From Paratractidigestivibacter sp003150175 (GTDB lineage: Bacteria; Actinomycetota; Coriobacteriia; Coriobacteriales; Atopobiaceae): 49,274 bases of DNA. The notes beneath the pieces were generated by a model. The model was not told where the DNA came from. It did no database searches and saw only the letters and a program-made list of their open reading frames with translations. The stretch lies in the NCBI RefSeq assembly GCF_964283195.1, contig NZ_CAXYLH010000014.1. One strand, 5' to 3'. Shown one piece after another: positions 29,574 to 36,862 of this stretch; the first letter of the stretch is position 1; the number at the start of each line of letters is the position of its first letter. The translations under genes and the position numbers were made by a program.

Positions 29574-29606
29574 GCCGCCTTCCCCGAGAGGGGAGGGCGG
29601 CGTTTT
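29574..29606 (+). terminator. rho-independent terminator at end of prophage late operon
   Basis: GCCGCCTTCCCC and GGGGAGGGCGGC pair around GAGA and are followed by GTTTTG. Upstream at about 29512-29560 are short repeated words (GCTGTGACC, GCTCGAAC). Confidence 0.85.
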
Positions 29607-29637
29607 GCTGTCTCGGTAAGTTAAAGCTCGAGACAGC
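29607..29637. repeat. inverted repeat GCTGTCTCG/CGAGACAGC in the attachment region
   Basis: Perfect 9-bp arms around 13 nt. It may continue the terminator function from the right or bind a protein near the attachment site. Confidence 0.5.
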
Positions 29638-29647
29638 ACACGTTGTC

Positions 29648-29687
29648 GTTGGCACACGTCGGCATTTGGGCACTCTTTGTTGGCACA
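29648..29687. promoter_or_regulatory. candidate integrase arm-type sites, GTTGGCACA x2
   Basis: Two identical 9-mers at 29648-29656 and 29679-29687 in the same orientation, start to start 31 bp (three helical turns), lie 75-115 bp before the tRNA fragment. Phased direct repeats flanking the core are typical arm sites of tyrosine integrases. Confidence 0.5.
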
Positions 29688-29761
29688 AACTGGCCCATTA
29701 TCGACATTCCAAATCAGAATAACCGCAGTTAAACAGTACAGTAAGGTTTCGATAATAGTTC

Positions 29762-29806
29762 CTCATAATCCCTGGGTTGCAGGTTCGAATCCTGCTGGGC
29801 CCACCA
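29762..29806 (+). tRNA. 3-prime fragment of tRNA-Met(CAU), prophage attachment junction
   Basis: 45 nt starting at the anticodon loop CTCATAA, then the 3-prime anticodon strand TCCCT, variable loop, T arm GCAGG-TTCGAAT-CCTGC, acceptor strand TGGGCCC, A and CCA. The 5-prime half is absent: the sequence before it does not pair. This is what remains when a phage integrates in a tRNA gene and replaces the 3-prime end with its own copy; the intact gene should be at the other prophage end, left of the window. Confidence 0.85.
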
Positions 29807-29813
29807 TCTACTC

Positions 29814-29842
29814 AAGGTCAGGGGCTTCGGTCCCTGGCCTTT
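29814..29842 (+). terminator. rho-independent terminator of the original tRNA gene
   Basis: AAGGTCAGGG and CCCTGGCCTT pair (one T-G) and are followed by TT. It sits 7 nt after the CCA, as expected for the original tRNA transcript. Confidence 0.75.
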
Positions 29843-29922
29843 GCGCTATCTTTGCTTGTTGTCGCTCCTTTGCCTTGCCGTGGGGCCGAATGTGCCCCTC
29901 CAGACCGAAACCGGAGGCCATC

Positions 29923-30288
29923 ATGACCGAGAAGACCATCACGCTCCGCACCATTGCCGCATCCTCTACGGCGCTCGGCATCCTCGTCTGCGTCTACGAC
30001 GCGATCATCACCGTTTTGTCCGGAGCGAGCGACACCAGGCTCATCTTCGTCGCCATGAGCGGTATCGCCGCCATCTTCTATGGGTTCCTCATCCTGCGCG
30101 CCTTGAACGAGAACGCAGGCCTCTACAGCCTCAAGAAGAAGGCCTCTTCGTCCTGGATCATCCCCGTGTGCATGCTCGTCGGTACCTTCACCGTTCCCGA
30201 CGAGGGGGCCGCGCTCTTTGTGATCCCCATCGCGATCCTGCTCGTGGCAGCGGTCGCGCTCGATGTCTACCTGCGCAAAGCCGCTTAA
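29923..30288 (+). CDS. small integral membrane protein of unknown function
   Basis: 121 aa, ATG after CCGGAGG. Four hydrophobic helices (IAASSTALGILVCVYDAI, IFVAMSGIAAIFYGFLIL, SWIIPVCMLVGTFTV, ALFVIPIAILLVAAVALDVY) and a short basic end. The first gene on the chromosomal side of the prophage junction. No family recognised. Confidence 0.75.
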   Translation: MTEKTITLRTIAASSTALGILVCVYDAIITVLSGASDTRLIFVAMSGIAAIFYGFLILRALNENAGLYSLKKKASSSWIIPVCMLVGTFTVPDEGAALFVIPIAILLVAAVALDVYLRKAA

Positions 30289-30340
30289 GCGACTGGGTTT
30301 CTCGGCATGTTTTCAAAAATGCCCAAATTTCTTCTTCCCT

Positions 30341-30368
30341 TTGGGCGATTCCTTTGGTAAAGTATTTT
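30341..30368 (+). promoter_or_regulatory. candidate promoter of the tRNA pair
   Basis: TTGGGC (30341-30346) and TATTTT (30363-30368) are 16 bp apart and end 11 bp before tRNA-Val. A GCCCAAA/TTTGGGC hairpin (30321-30346) overlaps the -35 and probably terminates the membrane protein transcript. Confidence 0.5.
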
Positions 30369-30379
30369 CTTGCGCGAAG

Positions 30380-30454
30380 GGGCGATTGGCTCAGGGGTAG
30401 AGCACTTCCTTCACACGGAAGGGGTCGCTGGTTCGAATCCAGCATCGCCCACCA
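30380..30454 (+). tRNA. tRNA-Val(CAC)
   Basis: 75 nt with encoded CCA. Acceptor GGGCGAT/ATCGCCC, D arm GCTC...GAGC, anticodon stem CTTCC/GGAAG with loop TTCACAC (anticodon CAC), T arm GCTGG-TTCGAAT-CCAGC. Six bp upstream of tRNA-Ala, so co-transcribed. Confidence 0.95.
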
Positions 30455-30459
30455 TATTC

Positions 30460-30535
30460 GGGGAATTAGCTCAGTTGGGAGAGCGCGTGACTGGCAGTCA
30501 CGAGGTCAGGGGTTCGAACCCCCTATTCTCCACCA
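30460..30535 (+). tRNA. tRNA-Ala(GGC), copy 1
   Basis: 76 nt with CCA. Acceptor GGGGAAT/ATTCTCC contains the G3-U70 pair that identifies alanine tRNAs; anticodon loop CTGGCAG gives GGC. An identical copy lies inverted at 32964-33039. Confidence 0.95.
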
Positions 30536-30543
30536 AAACTTTT

Positions 30544-30575
30544 AAGGTCTTCGGTTAAACGAAGGCCTTTTTCTT
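30544..30575 (+). terminator. rho-independent terminator of tRNA operon
   Basis: AAGGTCTTCG pairs with CGAAGGCCTT and is followed by TTTCTTTT. Confidence 0.85.
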
Positions 30576-30615
30576 TTACCAACCAGATCAGCAAGAAGTT
30601 CCAGCTTTTCTAGAA

Positions 30616-30647
30616 GGCCGGCGATGTCGATTTCCGCATCGCCGGCC
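30616..30647 (-). terminator. hairpin terminator of the first acyltransferase gene
   Basis: GGCCGGCGATG and CATCGCCGGCC form a perfect 11-bp stem just past the stop codon of the minus-strand gene. The U tract is weak (TTCTAG). Confidence 0.65.
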
Positions 30648-30652
30648 AATCC

Positions 30653-32509
30653 CTATCGTCCCGTGATCGCCCTTCTCAGCATCATCACGTAAGCCTGTGC
30701 CCCTTCCGGTCGCACGTGCTCGCCGTCGTTCCAGAACCATTCATCGTGCCCGGTGCTCTCCGCGAACCAATCGATGACGCTCACGTTGTCGTGGCCCTCG
30801 GCTGCCGCATGGATTGCCTCGTTGTTCGCGTTTTGCCAGGGATCGGGGCAACGACAGGTGACTATGTAGACCTTTTTCGAAGGATCGACGCAATCGATGA
30901 GGGCCCTCACTTGGTCCTCGGTCACCCAGCCGTTATCCGCCAGCGACCAAACGACGACATCTCCGTCTCGACCCGAGTCCTGGCATGCTTTGTAGGCGAT
31001 CGGGCCCGCCGTGAGCTGGCGCCCGATCTTCGCGTCCATGTATCCGTTGGGGAAGATCTCGTAGAACTCGTTACTCGCATCGTCGGGAACGGAGTCTCCG
31101 ATGAGTATCACCTTGGCATCCGTTGCTCCCGTCTCGGCGTCCACCGAAAAGCTCGTTGCGTTGATCTGGTCTACTGCGGCGGCGAAGTCAGTTTCCGCGA
31201 AGTAGGTCTTTGAGAGGTCGAACGTCTGGCTCCTTGCTGCTTCCCGCGCCGCTGCCGCCGCATCCGCGGCGGCTTTCTTCTCTTCTGCCGTCATCTGGTC
31301 TCCTTGCGGCCTCGAGTCAACGGGCGCTCCGAGCGGCACGGCGACAAGCAGCGCTGTGCAGGCGATCGCCGCGGCGACAATCGACGCCGTTCTCTTGGAA
31401 AGCCCGAGGTATTCTCCCCGAGAGCGCTCTACAAAGCGGAAAGAAACCTCTGATACCGCAAGTATTACGGCGAACTCGATGGTCCAGCCCCACCAGGGCA
31501 GCGCAGTGGTCCGTGTGGCTGGGTTCATGATGAGCAGGAGAGGGTAGTGCCACAAATAGATGGAAAGGCTCCTTCGCCCCAGCGCCGCCAGGGGCCTAGC
31601 GCCAAGCGCCCTCGCCATGACGCCGGGCGCTGACTCGGAGCATATTCCGATCAGGACCGCCGTGCTCACGGCGGAAAGAAACAGGCCCCCGCGATACGGG
31701 AAGGCGTCGCGCCCGTTTGCAAGGAAGAACATGAGAGCTAATCCGCCGAGGGCAGCAGGACCCGCGAGACGTTCCATCTTGCGTAGCCGTTCGGCCTCTC
31801 CCTCGTCGTGCTTTAGCCCCGGTATGACCGTGACCGCCTTAGACAGCCCATGCCCCAGCGTCGCTATGGCCATGAGCGATCCGACGAGCAGCTCTGCCGC
31901 GCGGGTGTCGAGGGCGTAATAGACGCGAGCCGTGTCTCCTTCCGGGTTGTAGAGGGCCGCCATCGCGACAACTGACGCCGCGGCCATGGCGACAGTGGTA
32001 ATGCAGACTGATTTCCGCGATGCTCTGGCCTTCCATGTCGCCGCCACAAAGAGCGGCCAGATTACCGTGAACTGCATGAGCAGGCCGAGGTACCAGAAGT
32101 GGGTGAGCGGGGAGGGGAGTCCCGCCGCCGCGAAATAGCTCACCTTGTTCACGATGTAGTGAACGTTGCTGAAGAACAAAAGAGACGGGACGGCGTCCGC
32201 TCTTGCCTTGTCAAGAAGCGCCGGCGCGAAAGCGAGCGACAGCACGAGCGTCGAAGCCACGACAAGGAGCATGGAAGGCAGCAGCCTCCTCACGCGCTCC
32301 GCGATGAATCTCGGGTATGAGAATCCCTCGTTGCTCGAGAGGCGTCTGGCAACCGATAGCGTGGTGAGGTAGCCGCTAAGAACAAAGAAGACCGTTACCC
32401 CAAAGAAGCCCCCGGGAAGCCATGCCTGATTGGCGTGATATATGACAACGGCGGTGATCGCGATGGCGCGAAGCCCGTCGAATGCGTCGTTTCTTTGCTT
32501 GCTCGACAT
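30653..32509 (-). CDS. OatA-like O-acyltransferase, AT3 membrane domain plus SGNH domain
   Basis: 618 aa. The start is the ATG of MSSKQRNDAFDG, with GGAG 8 nt upstream. Residues 1-370 form the acyltransferase-3 membrane domain (FDGLRAIAITAVVIYHANQA, SPLTHFWYLGLLMQFTVIWP) with about ten helices. A linker rich in Ala/Glu/Lys leads to an extracellular SGNH hydrolase-like domain with the GDS block (VILIGDSVPDD) and DGEHVRPEG containing the catalytic His. Such proteins move acetyl groups across the membrane onto peptidoglycan or surface glycans. Target here unknown; the nearby glycan operon is a candidate. Confidence 0.9.
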   Translation of the reverse strand: MSSKQRNDAFDGLRAIAITAVVIYHANQAWLPGGFFGVTVFFVLSGYLTTLSVARRLSSNEGFSYPRFIAERVRRLLPSMLLVVASTLVLSLAFAPALLDKARADAVPSLLFFSNVHYIVNKVSYFAAAGLPSPLTHFWYLGLLMQFTVIWPLFVAATWKARASRKSVCITTVAMAAASVVAMAALYNPEGDTARVYYALDTRAAELLVGSLMAIATLGHGLSKAVTVIPGLKHDEGEAERLRKMERLAGPAALGGLALMFFLANGRDAFPYRGGLFLSAVSTAVLIGICSESAPGVMARALGARPLAALGRRSLSIYLWHYPLLLIMNPATRTTALPWWGWTIEFAVILAVSEVSFRFVERSRGEYLGLSKRTASIVAAAIACTALLVAVPLGAPVDSRPQGDQMTAEEKKAAADAAAAAREAARSQTFDLSKTYFAETDFAAAVDQINATSFSVDAETGATDAKVILIGDSVPDDASNEFYEIFPNGYMDAKIGRQLTAGPIAYKACQDSGRDGDVVVWSLADNGWVTEDQVRALIDCVDPSKKVYIVTCRCPDPWQNANNEAIHAAAEGHDNVSVIDWFAESTGHDEWFWNDGEHVRPEGAQAYVMMLRRAITGR

Positions 32510-32631
32510 ACCCAATGCTCCGAAATCGCTTGATGTTCTTTAACTTTGATTGTAGCCATGGCCTGTGACGACTTCAGCCCTCTTGCCTTTGGGGAACCTA
32601 TGGTCGATACGGGGTCCCATCGGCTATGGCA

Positions 32632-32637
32632 TATAAT
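32632..32637 (+). promoter_or_regulatory. TATAAT -10 box before the ABC-F remnant
   Basis: Consensus hexamer 40 bp before the TTG start of the truncated gene; no clear -35 box. Confidence 0.4.
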
Positions 32638-32677
32638 CTAAGGGTTGAATTCACGATGTGGTTGAGGGGCATCGCAT

Positions 32678-32788
32678 TTGATTGCGCTAGCAGATAAAGT
32701 TTCCAAGTCTTTCGGCGGACGGGTTCTGTACAAAGGCGAGGCCTCTATCGACGCACACAGAGCCAGTTCCCCGAATAGGTGGTCGTGA
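32678..32788 (+). pseudogene. 5-prime remnant of an ABC-F type ATPase gene
   Basis: TTG start about 9 nt after GAGGGG. The first 27 codons read LIALADKVSKSFGGRVLYKG and EASIDAH, the characteristic start of ABC-F (ribosome-protection type) ATPases, before the Walker A. Then the similarity breaks and a stop follows after 9 unrelated codons. The rest of the gene is missing. It marks a deletion or insertion junction between the two acyltransferase genes. Confidence 0.6.
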
Positions 32789-32833
32789 TTCGCAACTAGC
32801 GCCAGCTTGACCGCTATCTGAGGGGCTCCAGTC

Positions 32834-32901
32834 CGTTCCCTTCCTAAATCGACAAACGGTGCCCTGTAGGCAGGTCTAAATGTCGATTTAGGAAGGGAAC
32901 G
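32834..32901. repeat. perfect 21-bp inverted repeat with 26-nt loop
   Basis: Arms 32834-32854 and 32881-32901 are exact reverse complements (CGTTCCCTTCCTAAATCGACA). The loop holds a small CCTG/CAGG stem. The second arm is followed by GGGAACGAA-like words repeated (GAACGAAAGGGGAACGAAG). No ORF and no T tract. It may be a miniature mobile element end pair, a structured RNA or a remnant of the rearrangement that cut the ABC-F gene. Confidence 0.75.
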
Positions 32902-32921
32902 AAAGGGGAACGAAGCTAAAC

Positions 32922-32954
32922 GAAAAGAGGCTCCGGATTGAATCCGGAGCCTCT
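32922..32954 (-). terminator. rho-independent terminator behind minus-strand tRNA-Ala
   Basis: AGAGGCTCCGGATT pairs perfectly with AATCCGGAGCCTCT; on the minus strand CTTTTCG follows. Confidence 0.88.
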
Positions 32955-32963
32955 GACAAAACG

Positions 32964-33039
32964 TGGTGGAGAATAGGGGGTTCGAACCCCTGACCTCGTG
33001 ACTGCCAGTCACGCGCTCTCCCAACTGAGCTAATTCCCC
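32964..33039 (-). tRNA. tRNA-Ala(GGC), copy 2, inverted and identical to copy 1
   Basis: All 76 nt equal the copy at 30460-30535, while the flanks differ on both sides. Anticodon GGC, G3-U70 pair, encoded CCA and its own terminator are present, so it should be functional. It lies 76 bp behind the second acyltransferase gene in the same direction. Confidence 0.95.
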
Positions 33040-33115
33040 GTGCGTTGGTGCGAGAAGAACTATGGCAAGGCCATTTGCGACGCGCAAGGGTCAAGTCAGA
33101 TTTTGCAAAGGGCGC

Positions 33116-35101
33116 CTACCGTCCCGTAATTGCCTTCCTGAGCATGAGGACGTAGGCCTCGGCGCCCTCCGGCCTGAGGTGGGTACCGTCGCTCCAGAAG
33201 TACTCGTCGTGCCCGGCGCTCTCCGCATACCAGTCGATTACGTCCACGTTGTCGTACTGGGCGGCCACATCCTTGAAGAGCTGGTTGTTCATGTCCTGAA
33301 GCGCTAGCGGCACGCGGACGGTGCAGAGGTAGACGTGCTTGGAGGGGTCCACGGCCTGGATGGGCTCGCGCACCTGGCTCTCTCGTGCCACTCCGTTGTC
33401 TCCAATGGCCCAGACGACTATGTCGCCGTCGTGGCCGGCCGCCTGGCAGCTGCGGTAGACGTCCACGCCCACGTAGGGCTGGCGACCCACCACCGCGTCG
33501 ATGTACCCGTTGGGGAAGTACTTGTAGAACTGCGTGATGGCGCCCGCGGGCACGGAGTCTCCAATGAGGATGACGCTCGCATTGGTGGCGCCGGTGCTTG
33601 CGTCCACGGTGAAGCTCGTGGCGTTGATCTGGTCGATGGCGGCCGCAAAGGCCGTGCCGGCAAAGTAGGTGCCACTCACATCAAACGTGGTGTTGTCCTG
33701 CTGGGGCTCGGCCGTCTGGGCGTCGTTGCCGCTCTCGGAGGCAGCGTCTGCGCCCTCACCAGACTGGGCGGCCTCGGCCGCGGCCTGCTGCTCTGCGAGG
33801 TACTGCTGCTCCTCTGCGCTCATCTGCTGCATCTCGTTGGGAACGCCCGTCTGCTCGGCCGAGATGGGAACAAAGAGAAGCACGGCGGCGCAGAGGACGC
33901 CCATCGCGCCAAGGGCCACCTGTGGAACGGAGAGGCCGAGGGGCATGACCCTTCCCGCGGCCTCGCGCGGGCCCTGGCCCTTCTCCAGAAGGCGATAGGA
34001 GGTCTCGGCGCAGACAAGGATCAGCAGAAACTCAAGGGCCCATCCCCAGGCGGGCAGCGCGGTGGTCCTTGTCGCCTGGTTGAGCACCATCAGGAGCGGA
34101 TAGTGCCATAGGTAGACGGCAAACGCGCGCTTACCAGCCTCGGCCACGGGCGGGCGCCCGGCACGCGGGCGGTGACGCTCCCCGGCCTGCAGAGGCAAGA
34201 GACCGACACCGCTGTCAGCACGGCCGCAAGGAGCATGCCGCCACGGTACGCAAACTCGGAGTACCCGTTGAGCGAGAAGCACATGACGCTCAGCCCCGCC
34301 AGGCACGCCATGGCAAGCCCATCGCAGGTCCAGGCGGGGGCGTTCTTGAGGTGCGAGCCCAGCTTTGGAATGGTCCCGAGGTTGAGGCCGCGCCCGCCGG
34401 TCCAAAGCGCCGCCAGGCCACCCTCAGCAGCTCTGCCGCGCGTGTGTCGGGGCCGTAGTAGATGCGGGCGGTGTCTCCGGTGGGGTCGTAGAACACTGCC
34501 ATCAGTACGGCGGAGACGACAACGAGCACGCCCACGACACCGCACGCCATGCGACGGGACCTCACGACCTTGCGCATGCCTAAGAGCACGAGCGGCCAGA
34601 CAACGTAGAACTGCATGACGACGCCCAGGTACCAGAAGTGGGTGAGGGGAGAGGGCAGCCTCGCGTTGGCAAAGTACGAGACGTTCCTCACTATGTAGAA
34701 GACGTTCTCCACAAAGAGGAGGGCGGGCACGGCGTCTGACTTGACCTTGGGCAGGAGGTTGGGTGCAAGGAAGACGCACAGCAGCGTGGTCACGCCCACG
34801 ACGGCGAGCATGGAGGGCAGAAGCCTGGCCACGCGCTTGAGCAAAAAACGTGGGTAGTCAAGGCGCCCGGTGCGGCCGATCTCTCGCTCGATGGAGAGCG
34901 TGGTGAGGTAGCCCGTGATGACGAAGAAGACGGTCACGCCAAAGTAGCCGCCAGGAAGCCAGCTGGGGTTGGCGTGGTAGACCAGCACCGCAAGGATGGC
35001 CAGCACGCGCAGGCCGTCAAGCGCACCCACGTAACGGGAGCGCGCGCCTCGACTCCCGAGGGTGCCGTCTCCTCGCCGTCCTTGGGGAATGCCTCTGCCA
35101 T
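33116..35101 (-). pseudogene. second OatA-like O-acyltransferase gene, broken by at least three frame changes
   Basis: The protein similarity to the intact acyltransferase runs over the full length but changes frame three times: at a GC dinucleotide run (35040-35047, one unit too many) after MAEAFPKDGEETAPSG; near 34421 after DTRAAELL (one G missing in a G3 run); and near 34148 before VAEAGKRAFAVYLWHYPLL (one base missing). The restored protein would have an AT3 domain (VGALDGLRVLAILAVLVYHA, SPLTHFWYLGVVMQFYVVW), a linker and an SGNH domain with VILIGDSVPAG and DGTHLRPEG. Either a pseudogene or a badly read region; every lesion lies in a GC-rich short run. Confidence 0.85.
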
Positions 35102-35353
35102 GCGTACCTGCCTTGCCTTCGGGCTCAGCCCGATCTAACGTCTCGTTTTCCTACAGGTTATCGCAAGTGCCGGACGGACGGATATAGCAACAGGTGTCTT
35201 GAAGCAGACCGCTGCGGCGTCGGCTGACTTTACTGATGTCAAGAAATCAAATATTCAGGTTGCTCTCATTTTGCTGTGAGTTAAACTATCTTTGGCTTAT
35301 TCGGTCATTGACTGTTTGTTTGATTCGATGTTTTCTCTTTGGTGAGAGCTGTT
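35102..35353. other. AT-richer intergenic region before the glycan operon
   Basis: No gene is convincing. It separates the leftward acyltransferase gene from the rightward glycan operon and should hold both promoters. AT-rich stretches around 35245-35340 (e.g. TTAAACTATCTTTGG) could contain the operon promoter, but I see no clear -35/-10 pair. Confidence 0.45.
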
Positions 35354-35392
35354 GGGGGGGTTAGCAATGCACTTTGAAGTCAAGACCCCCCC
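35354..35392. promoter_or_regulatory. G7/C7 tracts around an upstream ATG, candidate phase-variable switch
   Basis: A G7 run (35354-35360) lies 6 nt before an ATG at 35367, and a C7 run (35386-35392) lies in the reading frame that follows. The runs can pair as a hairpin with the ATG in its loop. With seven C the ATG frame ends after 49 codons at 35514; with eight C it would join the phosphoglycosyl transferase frame without a stop, giving 229 residues. Slippage at such runs is the usual basis of phase variation, but a base-call error would look the same. Confidence 0.55.
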
Positions 35393-35461
35393 ATCCGTCC
35401 TACGGTCCAAACGGTCTCCGAGCTTCTTCCTGGTGATACCCACTATCGCTTTGAGAGGCCG

Positions 35462-36055
35462 GTGGTGGCTGGAAGTCGGGCGTATGTGGTTGCCAAACGG
35501 CTCTTCGACCTCGTAATCAGCCTTGCCGCGCTCATCGTGTTGTTCATTCCGCTGGTGGTAATTGCGCTACTCATCAAGGCCGATAGTCCTGGTCCTGCCT
35601 TCTATTCCCAGGAGCGCGTTGGCCTTGGCGGGTCAGTCTTCCGCATCTACAAGCTGCGTACCATGTTCGAGGGAGCGGAGAGCGGCGGTGCGTGCTGGGC
35701 AGCGGAGAACGACGTGCGGGTCACGCCCCTGGGACGCAAGTTGCGAGACTGCCACCTTGACGAGATCCCTCAGTTTTTCAACGTACTCCGGGGGGATATG
35801 TCCCTCGTGGGTCCCCGTCCCGAGCGCCCGGCGTTCTGTGACGCCTTCGTGCAGCGCATCTCCGGCTGGGAGTACCGCACCTTGGTCAAGCCCGGCATTA
35901 CCGGCCTTGCGCAGGTATCCGGGGGCTATTCGTTGCTCCCTAACGAGAAGATCGTCTTTGACCTTGACTACATAGGGAGTCGATCGGTCGCCCTCGATCT
36001 TCGCATCTTGTTCATGACGGTCTTCTCCGTGGCGAGAAGAGAGAACGTGCGCTAG
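35462..36055 (+). CDS. undecaprenyl-phosphate sugar phosphotransferase (polyprenyl phosphoglycosyl transferase)
   Basis: 197 aa from the first in-frame GTG. One membrane helix (LFDLVISLAALIVLFIPLVV) and the catalytic core of the WcaJ/CpsE C-terminal type: YKLRTMFEGAE, LDEIPQFFNVLRGDMSLVGP, RPERP, VKPGITGLAQVSG. It transfers a sugar phosphate to undecaprenyl phosphate to start a surface glycan. Coding signal in the same frame extends upstream (RPTVQTVSELLPGDTHYRFE) without a start codon; the natural ATG at 35367 is out of frame because of the C7 tract. So either the protein is 229 aa and phase-variable or misread, or it uses the GTG here. Confidence 0.9.
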   Translation: MVAGSRAYVVAKRLFDLVISLAALIVLFIPLVVIALLIKADSPGPAFYSQERVGLGGSVFRIYKLRTMFEGAESGGACWAAENDVRVTPLGRKLRDCHLDEIPQFFNVLRGDMSLVGPRPERPAFCDAFVQRISGWEYRTLVKPGITGLAQVSGGYSLLPNEKIVFDLDYIGSRSVALDLRILFMTVFSVARRENVR

Positions 36056-36082
36056 CACGATTGTTTGCAGGGAGGTGCAACG

Positions 36083-36862
36083 GTGGCTGGATCTCAGGAC
36101 AACGGGCTTTCGTCGCAGTCGGGCGACGTGAGCCTTCTGGTTTTGGCGAGGTACCTTCTTGGCAAGTGGTACTGGCTGCTGCTTGCCGGCCTGATCGCCG
36201 GGCTCGCGGCGTTCGTTTCCGTGAAGCTGGTCGTTACCCCTGCCTACAGGTCCACCGTCAGCTTCTACGTCTACAACAGCCCTGACTCCAACGCCTCAAC
36301 GCGCACCGTCAACAACCAGGACCTCCAGGCCGCCGAGAGCCTCGCCACCACCTATTCGAACATTCTGGAGAGCAACACGGTGTACGACGCCGTCCTTAAG
36401 GACCTGGGCTCCGACGGGCGGGGCCTTGACCGCACGGACCTCTCCAAGATGGCCAAGGTGTCGGTCATTGACAACACCCAGCTGCTTGAGGTGGAGGTCG
36501 TCACGCCGGACCCGTCGTTCTCCTGCCGCGTTGCGACGGCCTTCGAGCGCGTCGCTCCCACCGAGCTTCAGAGAATCACGAAGGTCGGTAGCGTGGAGGT
36601 CGTCGACCAGGCCGAGGTGCCGGACAAGTCCATCTCTCCGAGGATCGGCTTTGCCACGGGCGTAGGCTTTGTCGTAGGTGCCGTTCTCTGCGCCGTCGTC
36701 CTCTCGGTGCGCATGCTTGCGGACAAGACTATCTATATCCCGGAGGACATCTCCCTGTCCCTGCCGGTCCTTGGCACGATTCCGAACATCAAGGCCGATG
36801 CGGGCCGTCATGGCTGGACCTTTGCCGCCAGTGAGGAGGTAGAGCATGCTTCTGAAGCATGA
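36083..36862 (+). CDS. Wzz/CapA-type polysaccharide co-polymerase
   Basis: 259 aa; the GTG start has GGGAGGT 6 nt upstream. Two membrane helices (WYWLLLAGLIAGLAAFVSV, about 29-50, and FATGVGFVVGAVLCAVVLSV, about 190-212) enclose an external domain with YRSTVSFYVYNSPDSN and a P-rich PDKSISPR before the second helix, the Wzz layout. It controls chain length and anchors the kinase encoded by the next gene, which overlaps by 17 nt. Confidence 0.88.
   Translation: MAGSQDNGLSSQSGDVSLLVLARYLLGKWYWLLLAGLIAGLAAFVSVKLVVTPAYRSTVSFYVYNSPDSNASTRTVNNQDLQAAESLATTYSNILESNTVYDAVLKDLGSDGRGLDRTDLSKMAKVSVIDNTQLLEVEVVTPDPSFSCRVATAFERVAPTELQRITKVGSVEVVDQAEVPDKSISPRIGFATGVGFVVGAVLCAVVLSVRMLADKTIYIPEDISLSLPVLGTIPNIKADAGRHGWTFAASEEVEHASEA

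Noticed and set aside
29677..29922. Upstream extension of the small membrane protein into the tRNA fragment
   Set aside because: The frame would translate the tRNA remnant and its terminator; the ATG at 29923 has a good SD and starts the folded part.
32638..33087. Minus-strand ORFs across tRNA-Ala copy 2 and the 21-bp hairpin
   Set aside because: They read through a tRNA gene, a terminator and an inverted repeat; no domain is visible.
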